Both the position numbers and the translations under genes were made by a program. Below are positions 34,769-43,050 of a stretch of 64,000 bases of DNA, piece after piece. This DNA is from Roseomonas sp. AR75. GTDB taxonomy: Bacteria > Pseudomonadota > Alphaproteobacteria > Acetobacterales > Acetobacteraceae. The notes below the pieces were generated by a model. That model did not search any database. It was not told the DNA's origin and saw only the letters and a list, made by a program, of their open reading frames with translations. Location: the NCBI RefSeq assembly GCF_005222815.1, contig NZ_STGB01000001.1:1550001-1614000 (forward strand), written 5' to 3'. The stretch's first letter is position 1; each line of letters begins with the position of its first letter.

Positions 34769-36241
34769 GTGAGCCAAGATAATGAAAGTTCACGCAACGG
34801 CGATCAGGTCGAGCGCATCGCCGACATTTTCCGGACTGGAGGTCAGCCCACTGTCACTTATGTAAGGCGTGACCATGGTAGATTCGAAGCCGAGCTAGAG
34901 AGCGCCTTACTCGAGCCAGGCCAAATATGTTTGGTCACAGGCCCCTCGAAAACTGGAAAGACTACACTGTATAAACAAGTACTTTCTAACAAGAAATTCA
35001 TTGCGCTGCACATATACTGCAGCTCAGAGATGAGCGCAACAGATGTTTGGCTGCGCATACTGGAGAAGATTGATTTCGAGAGAGTTTCCGCAAGAAAGAA
35101 ATCACGCAAAGACACCCTCACGCTGCAGGGTGAGGCGAACACCACGTTCGGGTGGTCATGGTTGGCTAAAAGCGCACTCAAAGTTGGCGTATCGAAAGGA
35201 TCCGATGCATCAGAAGAAGAAGCTCGGGAGCGCATCCTCTCATCTCCCGGCCCAGAGCTTCTCATTCCTGTTCTACAAGAAACGAACTATATTCTCGTAT
35301 TTGAAGATTTTCACTATTTACACGAAGCTCAGCAAAAGCTTTTGGCGGAGCAATGGAAAAAATTTACAGATAATGACATATCATTCCTTGTGGTTGGCAC
35401 GACACACCGCGCTGTAGATATCGTGCGAGGAAATAAAGATCTCATAGGAAGGATCACTCACTTTAAGGTCGGAAACTGGAGCATATCTGACTTAGAAGAA
35501 ATAGTAAAAAAAGGTTTTCAACATATCGATGTAAAAATCAAAGCGAATTACCGTTCTTTTATAGCAGCAGAAGCGGTCGGTTTGCCCATTGTTGTCCAAC
35601 AAGTCTGCCTAGAATTATTTCTTCGTAAAGGAATTACTGAAAAATCACAAGTTGATCGGAGTCTTTTCAATATCGATGACGCAGATATTAGCGCTGCATT
35701 AAACGCGGTGGCGAAGAAAAGGTACGAGTCTTACGAAAATTTTTACGCAGTCTTGGTCAGAGGGCCTCGTCAAAGAGCCAGAAAATACAACAGTTATGAG
35801 TTGTTAATCGCCTGCTTTGGTGGTGATCCGGTAAAATTCCAATTGACTCGTGGAGAAATCGACGACCGCATTCGAGCTAGCGGGCTTGAGCAGAATAAGT
35901 TGCCGCCGACAGCCTCTATCCAGTCTGCATTGCGGGCCTTGGATAAACACCAGCAACGTAAATTTGGCTCTCCTTCAACAGAAAAAAATCGTGGATTGCC
36001 TGGCAAACTCCGCATAAAATCTAGTCCATCTAGCAGTCATTTTAGGCTTTTAGAATGGCGTGAAAAGGAAGACACTTTGTACATACTTGAGCCTACGTTC
36101 CTGTTTTACGTCAGATGGCGTAATGCACGCCCCGTCAGCCGGCCGAAACTGCAGGAATGGTTCGATATTTTCTTGAAGACGAAAGTGGGGAACGCCACAG
36201 AGGAAGTCGTGCGGGTCCGCGTTCGTAATCCGCTTTTGTAA
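34769..36241 (+). CDS. P-loop ATPase (AAA/ORC- or STAND-like), horizontally acquired, function unknown
   Basis: A 490-residue ATPase. Walker A VTGPSKTGKTTLYKQ lies near residue 58, Walker B-like ILVFEDFHYLHEAQQ near 175 and a sensor-type strand FLVVGTTHRAVDIVRG near 205. Residues about 230-350 look like the helical lid and winged-helix part of ORC/STAND ATPases. The C-terminal 130 residues (REKEDTLYILEPTFLFYVRW) have no recognised domain. Base composition is strikingly AT-rich (one 60-base line at 35281 is about a third G+C) against neighbours near 70%. I chose GTG 34769 with GGGAGAAG eight bases upstream. No partner gene is adjacent. Candidate defence or mobile-element ATPase; function not established. 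Confidence 0.78.
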   Translation: MSQDNESSRNGDQVERIADIFRTGGQPTVTYVRRDHGRFEAELESALLEPGQICLVTGPSKTGKTTLYKQVLSNKKFIALHIYCSSEMSATDVWLRILEKIDFERVSARKKSRKDTLTLQGEANTTFGWSWLAKSALKVGVSKGSDASEEEARERILSSPGPELLIPVLQETNYILVFEDFHYLHEAQQKLLAEQWKKFTDNDISFLVVGTTHRAVDIVRGNKDLIGRITHFKVGNWSISDLEEIVKKGFQHIDVKIKANYRSFIAAEAVGLPIVVQQVCLELFLRKGITEKSQVDRSLFNIDDADISAALNAVAKKRYESYENFYAVLVRGPRQRARKYNSYELLIACFGGDPVKFQLTRGEIDDRIRASGLEQNKLPPTASIQSALRALDKHQQRKFGSPSTEKNRGLPGKLRIKSSPSSSHFRLLEWREKEDTLYILEPTFLFYVRWRNARPVSRPKLQEWFDIFLKTKVGNATEEVVRVRVRNPLL

Positions 36242-36383
36242 AGGTCGCGGCAACGCGCAGTATGGTGTAGCGGCCATATGGCCAGTCACAAGGTCTGTCC
36301 GGATCCTTGCCCTCCCCGCCCCCTCGTTGTAAGCGCGCCGCGATCCATCAGACCCCACAGACGACGTCAGGATACCGCCCGCC

Positions 36384-36953
36384 ATGGCGAAGATGCAGGC
36401 CAACCAGATGCGTGCCGGCATGGTCATCGAGTTCGAAGGCCAGCGCTACACCATCCTCAAGCAGAACATCATGATCCCCGGGAAGGGTGCGGCCGTCATC
36501 CAGGTGGAGATGCGCAACATCAAGTCCGGCGCGAAGAAGGACCAGCGCTGGCGCACCGCCGATACCGTCGAGCGCCTGACCACCGAGGACAAGGAGTTCA
36601 CCTACTCCTATGCCGATGGCGACATGCTCGTGCTGATGGACCCGCAGACCTACGAGCAGACCTCGGTCTCCAAGGACATCCTGGGCGACCGCCTGGCCTT
36701 CCTGCAGGAGAACATGACCGTCAATGTCCGCCTGATCGAGGGCGAGCCGGTCTCCATGGACATCCCGGAGACGGTGATCCTGGAGGTGGTGGAGGCCGAT
36801 CCGGTGGTGAAGGGGCAGACGGCCAGCTCCTCCTACAAGCCGGCGGTGCTGTCGAACGGGGTGAAGACGATGGTGCCGCCCTTCATCACGGCGGGCGAGA
36901 AGATCGTCGTGAAGACGGAGGATGCCAGCTACTACGAGCGGGCGAAGGGGTAG
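36384..36953 (+). CDS. efp: Elongation factor P
   Basis: A 189-residue EF-P with its three beta-barrel domains: KOW-like N-domain (MRAGMVIEFEGQRYTILKQN), the central OB domain (TYEQTSVSKDILGDRLAFLQ) and the C-terminal EF-P signature region (KGQTASSSYKPAVLSNGVK). EF-P rescues ribosomes stalled on polyproline. The modification loop reads PGKGAA with Lys at residue 34, the position beta-lysylated by EpmA/EpmB, both encoded in this window. Upstream 142 bases separate it from the AT-rich ATPase and should hold its promoter. Confidence 0.96.
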   Translation: MAKMQANQMRAGMVIEFEGQRYTILKQNIMIPGKGAAVIQVEMRNIKSGAKKDQRWRTADTVERLTTEDKEFTYSYADGDMLVLMDPQTYEQTSVSKDILGDRLAFLQENMTVNVRLIEGEPVSMDIPETVILEVVEADPVVKGQTASSSYKPAVLSNGVKTMVPPFITAGEKIVVKTEDASYYERAKG

Positions 36954-36997
36954 AGCCTTCGCGGCGTAGGGGGGGCGCGTCGCTTCTCCGCTTCGCA

Positions 36998-37064
36998 GGT
37001 CGGTCGCGCCCCCACCCGCCTCGCTGCGCTCGGCACCCTCCCCCATTTCATGGGAGAGGGAGAG
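36998..37064. repeat. Palindromic REP-like unit after efp
   Basis: It starts with GGTCGGTCGCGCCCCCACCC, the same terminal sequence as the arms at 31587 and 39886. It ends with the hairpin CCCTCCCCCAT ttc ATGGGAGAGGG. Inside is CGCCTCGCTGCGCTCGG. It lies in the 260-base efp to monophosphatase gap. Confidence 0.8.
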
Positions 37065-37094
37065 TTCGGCGGGAGCGCCTACGGATGGAGGGGT

Positions 37095-37143
37095 CCGGGG
37101 ACGATCATCGTCCCCGGCGGGGGTTTTCGGGGGCGGCGCCCCC
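37095..37143. repeat. Two adjacent perfect hairpins
   Basis: CCGGGGACGA (37095-37104) pairs with TCGTCCCCGG (37108-37117) across TCA. GGGGGC (37129-37134) pairs with GCCCCC (37138-37143). They stand between the repeat at 36998 and the monophosphatase start and could be a terminator-like structure for efp, without a T-run. Confidence 0.6.
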
Positions 37144-37213
37144 GGCTTACACACGCATCGGGCCGGCGGCAGACAGCCGACCGGCCTTCGTTCTTTCCAG
37201 GGTATCGCATCCG

Positions 37214-38062
37214 ATGGCCGTCTCGCCGCGCATCTCGCCTGCCATGAACGTGTTGCACCAGGCCGTGCAGAAGGCCGGTCGGCGGCTGCTGCGCGACTTC
37301 GGGGAGGTCGAGAACCTCCAGGTCAGCAGCAAGGGGCCGGGGGATTTCGTCAGCCAGGCGGATCTCCGCGCGGAGCAGACGCTCAAGGAGGAGCTGTCGA
37401 AGGCCCGGCCGGGCTGGGCGTTCCTGGGCGAGGAAGGCGGGCAGGCGGAAGGCGACTGGGAATGGCGCTGGGTGGTCGATCCGCTCGACGGCACCACGAA
37501 CTTCCTGCACGGCATCCCGCACTGGGCGATCAGCGTCGGCGTCGAGAAGCGGCTGGACGCGGAGAAGACCGAGCTGGTGGCGGGGTGCATCTACAACCCC
37601 GCGGCGAACGAGCTGTTCTGGGCGGAAAAGGGCGTCGGCGCCTTCCTCAACGACCGGCGGCTGCGGGTTTCCGGGCGGCGGGACATGCTGCAGGCGGTGT
37701 TCGCCACGGGCATCCCCTTCGCGAAGGTGCAGCGGAAGGCGGAGTTCTCGCTGACGCTCCAGAAGCTGATGCCGCAGGTCGCGGGGGTGCGGCGCTTCGG
37801 CTCGGCGGCGCTCGATCTCGCCTGGGTGGCGGCGGGGCGGTACGACGGGTTCTGGGAGCTGGGGCTGAACCGCTGGGACATCGCGGCGGGGCTGGTGATG
37901 GTGCGGGAGGCCGGGGGGATCGTCTCGGACCCGGCCGGCGGCGAGGGCTTCTACGAAAGCGGGCATGTGGTGTGCGGCAACCCGACGCTGCAGCCGAAGC
38001 TGCGCGAGGTGGTGGCGGAGGGGATCGCCGCGGCGGAGAGCGCGCGGGGGCGGGACGCCTGA
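37214..38062 (+). CDS. Inositol monophosphatase family protein (SuhB-like)
   Basis: A 282-residue Mg2+/Li+-sensitive phosphatase. FLGEEGG supplies the metal-binding Glu near residue 78, WVVDPLDGTTNFLHG is the DPxDGT motif near 93, and LNRWDIAAGLVMVREAGG is the second metal motif. All catalytic residues are intact. SuhB-like enzymes hydrolyse inositol-1-phosphate and, in E. coli, also assist rRNA antitermination. It is followed by a mini-hairpin array and an OmpA-like gene. Confidence 0.92.
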   Translation: MAVSPRISPAMNVLHQAVQKAGRRLLRDFGEVENLQVSSKGPGDFVSQADLRAEQTLKEELSKARPGWAFLGEEGGQAEGDWEWRWVVDPLDGTTNFLHGIPHWAISVGVEKRLDAEKTELVAGCIYNPAANELFWAEKGVGAFLNDRRLRVSGRRDMLQAVFATGIPFAKVQRKAEFSLTLQKLMPQVAGVRRFGSAALDLAWVAAGRYDGFWELGLNRWDIAAGLVMVREAGGIVSDPAGGEGFYESGHVVCGNPTLQPKLREVVAEGIAAAESARGRDA

Positions 38063-38066
38063 GGGC

Positions 38067-38181
38067 GGCCGGCATCTGCCGGCCGAGCCGCCGAATGGCG
38101 GCCGCCGCCCGTGCGGCATGCGAATAGCATGCTTCCAGCATGACGGGCCAAGCGGCCGGAGGCCGCGCCCGGCGTCTGAGG
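38067..38181 (+). repeat. Mini-hairpin array with conserved terminal tag (copy 1)
   Basis: Consecutive perfect hairpins have different stems and short loops: GGCCGGC/GCCGGCC (loop ATCT), GCCGCC/GGCGGC (GAAT), GCATGC/GCATGC (GAATA) and GCGGCC/GGCCGC (GGA). The last is followed by GCCCGGCGTCTGAGGG. A second array with the same plan and the same tag is at 59226. It lies between the monophosphatase and the OmpA-like gene. Confidence 0.85.
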
Positions 38182-38238
38182 GCGACATCATCGACCCCGG
38201 CGTGGCGCCGAATCGGCGTTGCGGGTAGGTTGGGCGCG

Positions 38239-38694
38239 ATGACCTCGCGCCGGGCCCTGCTTGCGCTGACGATGATCGCCGCGCCCGGCGTGGCGGGGGC
38301 GCAGTCGCGCGGCGCGCCGGCGCCGCCGCTCGCGCTGCCGGCGGGGATGTCGCCGCTGCCGCATGGCGCCTATCGCGTCGCGTTCCGCGGCAACGCCACC
38401 ACGCTGCCCGATGGCGCGGCGGAGGCGCTGGCGGAGATCGGGCGCCGGCTGGCGGCGACGGCGGCGGGGTCCGGGCGGATCACGGTGGAAGGCCAGGCCA
38501 GCGGGCCGCGCAACGATGCCTCGACGGCGCGGCGCATCTCGCTGGAACGCGCGATCGCGGTGCGCAAGGCGCTGGTCGCGGGCGGGCTCGACGAGACGCG
38601 GGTGGATGTGCGGGGGCTGGGGCGGGTGCCGGCCGGGCTCGACGCCGCGGATGTGCTGCCGCCGGGCGCCGTGCGCGCGGGACAGAGGGGGTAG
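38239..38694 (+). CDS. Exported protein with OmpA C-terminal-like domain
   Basis: A 151-residue protein: signal peptide MTSRRALLALTMIAAPGVAGAQ, then a peptidoglycan-binding OmpA/MotB-like domain (YRVAFRGNATTLPDGAAEALAEIGRRL; ISLERAIAVRKALVAGGLDE; VDVRGLGR). The domain is somewhat degenerate, since the usual NxxLSxxRA is ISLERAIA. It precedes the MotA-like and long OmpA-like genes on the same strand by nine bases, so the three probably form one envelope complex. Confidence 0.8.
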   Translation: MTSRRALLALTMIAAPGVAGAQSRGAPAPPLALPAGMSPLPHGAYRVAFRGNATTLPDGAAEALAEIGRRLAATAAGSGRITVEGQASGPRNDASTARRISLERAIAVRKALVAGGLDETRVDVRGLGRVPAGLDAADVLPPGAVRAGQRG

Positions 38695-38703
38695 GGCGCG
38701 CGG

Positions 38704-39843
38704 ATGACCAGCCCCACGATGTATCTCTGGCGCATGCTGATCTTCGTCGCCGCGGTGGCGGGGCTGGTGGCGCTGCTGGTGGACCAGATCAGCCATGCCT
38801 TCCTGGCGAACCCGCTGCTCAACGGGGTGATCCTGGCGGTGCTGCTGCTCGGGATCGGCTGGACCTTCCGGCAGGTGCTGGCGCTGACGCGCGAGGTCGA
38901 GTGGATCGAGCAGTTCCGCAACCCCGCGCCCGGCGCGCCGAGCCGGCCGGCGCCGCGGCTGCTGGCGCCGCTGGCGAGCATGCTGGCCAGCCGGCGGAAC
39001 GAGCGGCTTTCGCTCTCCGCCATGTCGATGCGCAGCGTGCTGGACGGGATCGGCTCGCGGCTGGACGAGACGCGGGAGATCTCGCGCTACGCCACGGGGC
39101 TGCTGATCTTCCTCGGCCTGCTCGGCACCTTCTGGGGGCTGCTGCTGACGATCGGCGCCGTGTCGCAGGTGATCAACGACATGTCGGTCGGCACCGGGGA
39201 CATCAACGCGCTGTTCAACCAGCTGAAGTCCGGGCTGAGCGAGCCGCTGCGGGGCATGAGCATCGCCTTCTCGTCCTCCATGCTGGGCCTGGCCGGGGCG
39301 CTGGTGCTGGGGTTCCTCGACCTGCAGGCGGGGCAGGCGCAGAACCGCTTCTATTCGGAGCTGGAGGATTGGCTGGCGAGCGCGACGCGGCTGTCCTCGG
39401 GCGCGCTCGGGCAGGATGGCGAAGGCTCGATGCCCGCCTACGTCCAGGCGCTGCTCGAGCAATCAGCCGAGAACATGGACGAGTTGCAGCGCGCGATGGC
39501 GCGCACCGAGGAAGGGCGCAATGTCGGCAACCAGGCGCTCATGAACCTGACGGAGCGGCTTTCCGTCCTGGCGGATCAGATGCGCGCGTCGCAGGTGCTG
39601 ATGAGCCGCATGGCGGAAGCGCAGGCGCAGCTGCAGCCGACGCTCTCGCGCCTGGCCGACAGCGCGGGCGGCGGCGCGATGGACGACGCGACGCGCGGGC
39701 ATATCCGCAACCTGGAACTCTATCTCGCCCGCATCCTGGAGGAGATGAGCCAGGGCCGCATGCAGGCGACGACGGAGATCCGGAACGAGATCAAGGTGCT
39801 GGCGCGCACCATCGCGGCCCTGGCGGAGGAGCCGCGGCAGTGA
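38704..39843 (+). CDS. MotA/TolQ/ExbB-like proton-channel family protein
   Basis: A 379-residue membrane protein. Two N-terminal hydrophobic segments (about 11-30 and 38-58) are followed by a cytoplasmic stretch. A MotA/ExbB core has segments at about 137-158 and 198-216 (TGLLIFLGLLGTFWGLLLTIG; FSSSMLGLAGALVLGFLDL). The LGTFWGLL block is the proton-channel signature. The C-terminal 150 residues are helical and charged. The partner with MotB/OmpA domain follows downstream. Such pairs make proton-powered, peptidoglycan-anchored machines; ZorA of Zorya has the same fold, but no zorC or zorD is present. Confidence 0.85.
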   Translation: MTSPTMYLWRMLIFVAAVAGLVALLVDQISHAFLANPLLNGVILAVLLLGIGWTFRQVLALTREVEWIEQFRNPAPGAPSRPAPRLLAPLASMLASRRNERLSLSAMSMRSVLDGIGSRLDETREISRYATGLLIFLGLLGTFWGLLLTIGAVSQVINDMSVGTGDINALFNQLKSGLSEPLRGMSIAFSSSMLGLAGALVLGFLDLQAGQAQNRFYSELEDWLASATRLSSGALGQDGEGSMPAYVQALLEQSAENMDELQRAMARTEEGRNVGNQALMNLTERLSVLADQMRASQVLMSRMAEAQAQLQPTLSRLADSAGGGAMDDATRGHIRNLELYLARILEEMSQGRMQATTEIRNEIKVLARTIAALAEEPRQ

Positions 39844-39885
39844 CCTGGTGCGAAGCCCGGCGCCTGGCGCCGCGCTGTTGCGGCC

Positions 39886-40149
39886 GGTCGCGCACCCACC
39901 CGCCCTCGCTGCGGTCGGGCGCCCTCCCCCGCGGTGCGGGAGAGGGACGATCGGCGCGGCCCCGCTCCCTCCCCCGCAGTGCGGGGGAGGGCTGGGGTGG
40001 GGGCGCGACCGGGTTTGCCGATGGCGCGCTGCCCCCACCCCGACCCTCCCCCGCAAGCGGGGGAGGGAGAAGCATGGTGCCCTGCCCCGCACGCGGGGAA
40101 GGGAGAAATCCGGTGTCCTCCCCCGCATGCGGGGAAACAAGCGACCTGG
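39886..40149. repeat. Palindromic repeat cluster between the MotA-like and OmpA-like genes
   Basis: Part one (39886-40010) has outer arms GGTCGCGCACCCACCC and GGGTGGGGGCGCGACC (15 of 16 complementary) enclosing two CCCTCCCCCGC hairpins. Part two (40044-40149) has three near-identical units with 36-base period starting at 40044, 40080 and 40116, each a hairpin CCCCCGC.. /..GCGGGG followed by a variable 12-14 bases. The downstream ATG follows nine bases later. The 314-base gap contains nothing else. Confidence 0.88.
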
Positions 40150-40157
40150 ACGCATAG

Positions 40158-42983
40158 ATGGCGCTCGGGCGGGGCAGGCGCGACAGGGGCGGGATCGATG
40201 CGTGGCCGGGCTATGTGGACGCGCTGTCCACGCTGCTCATGGTCATAATCTTCGTCCTGCTTGTCTTCGTCCTCTCGCAGGGTTTTCTCTCCGTCGCGCT
40301 GTCGTCGCGCGACCGCGCACTCGACCGGCTGAACCGCCAGGTGGCGGAACTCGGCGAGTTGCTGGCGCTGGAACGCGGCCAGGCGGAGGAGCTGCGCGGC
40401 ACGCTCGGCCGCACCAACGAGGAGCTGCGCGCCGCCGCGACTGCGCGCGACACGGCGCTGCGCAACCTCTCCCTGCTGCGCGACGAGCGCGACCGGCTGG
40501 CGACCGAACGCGACAGCTCCCGGGGCGAGCGCGACCGGCTGGCGGCGCGGCTGGCCGACCTCGAAGCCGCGGCGCGCGGCGGCTCTGCGCGCGTCGCGGA
40601 GCTCGAAGGACGGCTGGCGGAGGCGCTGGCGCGCACGGAAGCGGTGGGCGGCGACGCCGCGCGCACCGCGCGTACCCTGACCGAGGCACAGCGCCTGCTC
40701 GCCGCCGAGCGCGCGGCGCTGGAAGCGGTGCGTCGCGACCTCGGCACGTCGCGCGAGCAGGCCGCCGCGCTCGGCCGCGACCTCGATGCGGAACGCCGCG
40801 CGCGGGAGGCACGGGAACGCGACCTGGCCGCGGCACAGACGCTCGGCGAGGGGCTGACGCGCGACCTCGCTACCGAACGCGCGGCGCGGGAGGCGCGGGA
40901 GCGCGAGCTGGAAGCCAGCCGCAACCAGGCCGAGACGCTGACGCGCGAACTGGCCGAGACGCGCAGCGCGCGGGATGCGAACCAGCGCGCGCTCGCCACT
41001 AGCCGGCAGGAAGCGGAGTCGCTGACCCGCGACCTCGCGCAGACGCAAGCCGCGCGGGAGGCGCTGGACCGCGACCTCGCGCAGCGCCGCCAGGAAGCCG
41101 CGGCGCTGGCGCGCGACCTGGCCGCGGCGCGCCAGCAGCTCGAAGCCGCGCGGCGCGACATCGCCGGCTTGCGCGAGGAGCAGGCAAAGCTCGACCAGAC
41201 CGTGCAGGCCGACCGCGCGACGATCGAGGCGCGGCTGTCGGACATCGCGAAGCTGGCCGACCAGGTGCGCGCGCTGGAGGCGCTGCGCGACCAGTTGGAA
41301 CGCCAGGCGGCCGAGGCCATCGCGCGCGCCGGCGAGCAGGAAAGGCTGCGCACCGCCGCACAGCAGGCGGCGGCCGAGGCTGCGCGCCGCGCCACCGAAT
41401 CCGACCAGCAGCGGACGGCCGCGCAACGCGCCGCGGAAGAAGCCGCCCGCGCCCGCGCCGCGGCGGAGGCGCTGGTGGCGCAGGCCACCGGCCGCACCAC
41501 GGAAGCCGAGCGCGCCGCCGCCGAGGCCGCGCGGCAGCGGGAGGAAGCCGCGCGCCTCGCCGCGGAGGCCGAACGCCAGCGCGACGCCGCCGCGCAGCGC
41601 GCCGCGCAGGCGGAACGCGAGCGCCAGGCGGCGCAGAACCAGTCCGGCGAATTCGCGCGGCTCTCCGAAAGCGCGCGCGCGCAGGTCGCGCTGCTGAACA
41701 GCCAGCTCGAACAGCTTCGCGGCGAGATCGCGCGGCTGAATGCGGCGCTCGATGCAGCCGAGGTCGAGGGCCGCGACCGCGACACGCAGATCGCCGTGCT
41801 GGGGCAGCGGCTGAATGCCGCGCTGGCGGCGCGGGTGGAGGAGTTGCAGAGCTACCGCTCCGACTTCTTCGGCCGGCTGCGCCGCGTGCTGGGCGAGCGG
41901 CCGGAGGTGCGCATCGCCGGGGACCGCTTCGTGTTCCAGTCGGAGGTGCTGTTCCCCGTCGGCAGCGCGGAAATGTCTCCGGCCGGGCAGCAGCAGATCC
42001 GCGACCTCGCGCGCGTGCTGCTCGATCTCGCCGCGCAATTCCCGCGCGACCTGTCCTGGGTGCTGCGGGTGGACGGGCATGCCGACCGCAGCCCGATCCG
42101 CGGCGGCGGCCGCTTCGCCAACAACTGGGAACTGTCGGCCGCGCGCGCCATCGCGGTGGCGCAGCTCCTGATCGATGCCGGCCTGCCGCGCAACCGCGTG
42201 GCCGCCGCCGCCTTTGGCGACACCCAGCCGCTGGACGACCGCGACACGCCGGAGGCCTACGCCCGCAATCGCCGCATCGAGCTGCGGCTGGAAGCCGGGC
42301 CGGCACCCAATGCGCCCGCCGATGCGCCCTCCCCCGCGCAATCCCCGGCCCAGGCGCCGGTGCAGCCCGCCACGCGAGACCTGCGGGAGGCGACGGCGAC
42401 GCTCGCCTGCGCCCGCGTCGCGGTGGCGGAGACGCCGCAGGGGATGCAGGTGACAGGCCTCGGCCAGCGCGGCACCACGGCACGTCTGCGCGCCACGGCG
42501 CCGGCCAACACGCGGCTTTCCGTTGCCGAGTTCGAAGGCCCCTATTGCGGCGTGCTGCAGGCGCTGCGCCAGGCGCAGGCCGGGGCGCTCGGGGTGCAGG
42601 TGGTGGGCGGCACCACCCTGCCCCGCCGCAGCCTGCTGCGCGTGGACCTCGCCTTGCCGGGATGGCAAGCGGAGGTGCTGCTGGTCTTCCTGGCCAATGA
42701 CGGCCAGGTGGTGCAGCTGCGGCGGCTGGAGCGGCAGGACGCTGGCGCCCGGCTGCGCATCGGCGAGCCGCAGGGCGATTTCTCCGGCTGGGCGGTGGAT
42801 GAGCCGCTGGGCACGGATCTGGTGCTGGCCATCGCCTCCGAAGGCCCACTCTTCGCCACTCCGCGGCCGGAGGCGGAGACGACCGAAAGCTTCGCGCCGG
42901 CGCTGGCCGCCGCGGTGGCGGCGGCGCAATCCGCCGGTCGGCGCGTGGCGGCCACGGCGGTGGTTGTGGAGGTGGTGCCGTAG
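40158..42983 (+). CDS. Long coiled-coil OmpA/MotB-like peptidoglycan-binding protein
   Basis: A 941-residue protein. One hydrophobic segment (about residues 24-48, LSTLLMVIIFVLLVFVLSQGF) anchors it in the inner membrane, MotB-like. Residues about 50-560 are an uninterrupted Ala/Arg/Glu-rich coiled coil that could span the periplasm. Residues about 584-711 form the OmpA/MotB domain (EVLFPVGSAEMSPAGQQQI; RVDGHADRSPI; NNWELSAARAIAVAQLL). A Pro-rich linker and an unrecognised domain (about 740-941) follow. It should work with the MotA-like protein upstream. Confidence 0.88.
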   Translation: MALGRGRRDRGGIDAWPGYVDALSTLLMVIIFVLLVFVLSQGFLSVALSSRDRALDRLNRQVAELGELLALERGQAEELRGTLGRTNEELRAAATARDTALRNLSLLRDERDRLATERDSSRGERDRLAARLADLEAAARGGSARVAELEGRLAEALARTEAVGGDAARTARTLTEAQRLLAAERAALEAVRRDLGTSREQAAALGRDLDAERRAREARERDLAAAQTLGEGLTRDLATERAAREARERELEASRNQAETLTRELAETRSARDANQRALATSRQEAESLTRDLAQTQAAREALDRDLAQRRQEAAALARDLAAARQQLEAARRDIAGLREEQAKLDQTVQADRATIEARLSDIAKLADQVRALEALRDQLERQAAEAIARAGEQERLRTAAQQAAAEAARRATESDQQRTAAQRAAEEAARARAAAEALVAQATGRTTEAERAAAEAARQREEAARLAAEAERQRDAAAQRAAQAERERQAAQNQSGEFARLSESARAQVALLNSQLEQLRGEIARLNAALDAAEVEGRDRDTQIAVLGQRLNAALAARVEELQSYRSDFFGRLRRVLGERPEVRIAGDRFVFQSEVLFPVGSAEMSPAGQQQIRDLARVLLDLAAQFPRDLSWVLRVDGHADRSPIRGGGRFANNWELSAARAIAVAQLLIDAGLPRNRVAAAAFGDTQPLDDRDTPEAYARNRRIELRLEAGPAPNAPADAPSPAQSPAQAPVQPATRDLREATATLACARVAVAETPQGMQVTGLGQRGTTARLRATAPANTRLSVAEFEGPYCGVLQALRQAQAGALGVQVVGGTTLPRRSLLRVDLALPGWQAEVLLVFLANDGQVVQLRRLERQDAGARLRIGEPQGDFSGWAVDEPLGTDLVLAIASEGPLFATPRPEAETTESFAPALAAAVAAAQSAGRRVAATAVVVEVVP

Positions 42984-43050
42984 CCGCGGCGCTTGGCGCG
43001 CTCGCCGCGACGTAGGACAACAGCGGGCCCCTGACGCCGGACACCGCATC

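Noticed and set aside
40044..40149. Regular 36-base spacing of similar units suggested a CRISPR array
   Set aside because: Only three units, each dominated by one hairpin of the same repeat family found elsewhere, with no unique spacers of constant length and no cas genes.
38704..42983. MotA-like plus OmpA-like pair suggested a Zorya defence system (ZorA/ZorB)
   Set aside because: The OmpA-like protein is far longer than ZorB, no zorC, zorD or zorE gene follows (upp does), and the surroundings are housekeeping genes of normal composition.
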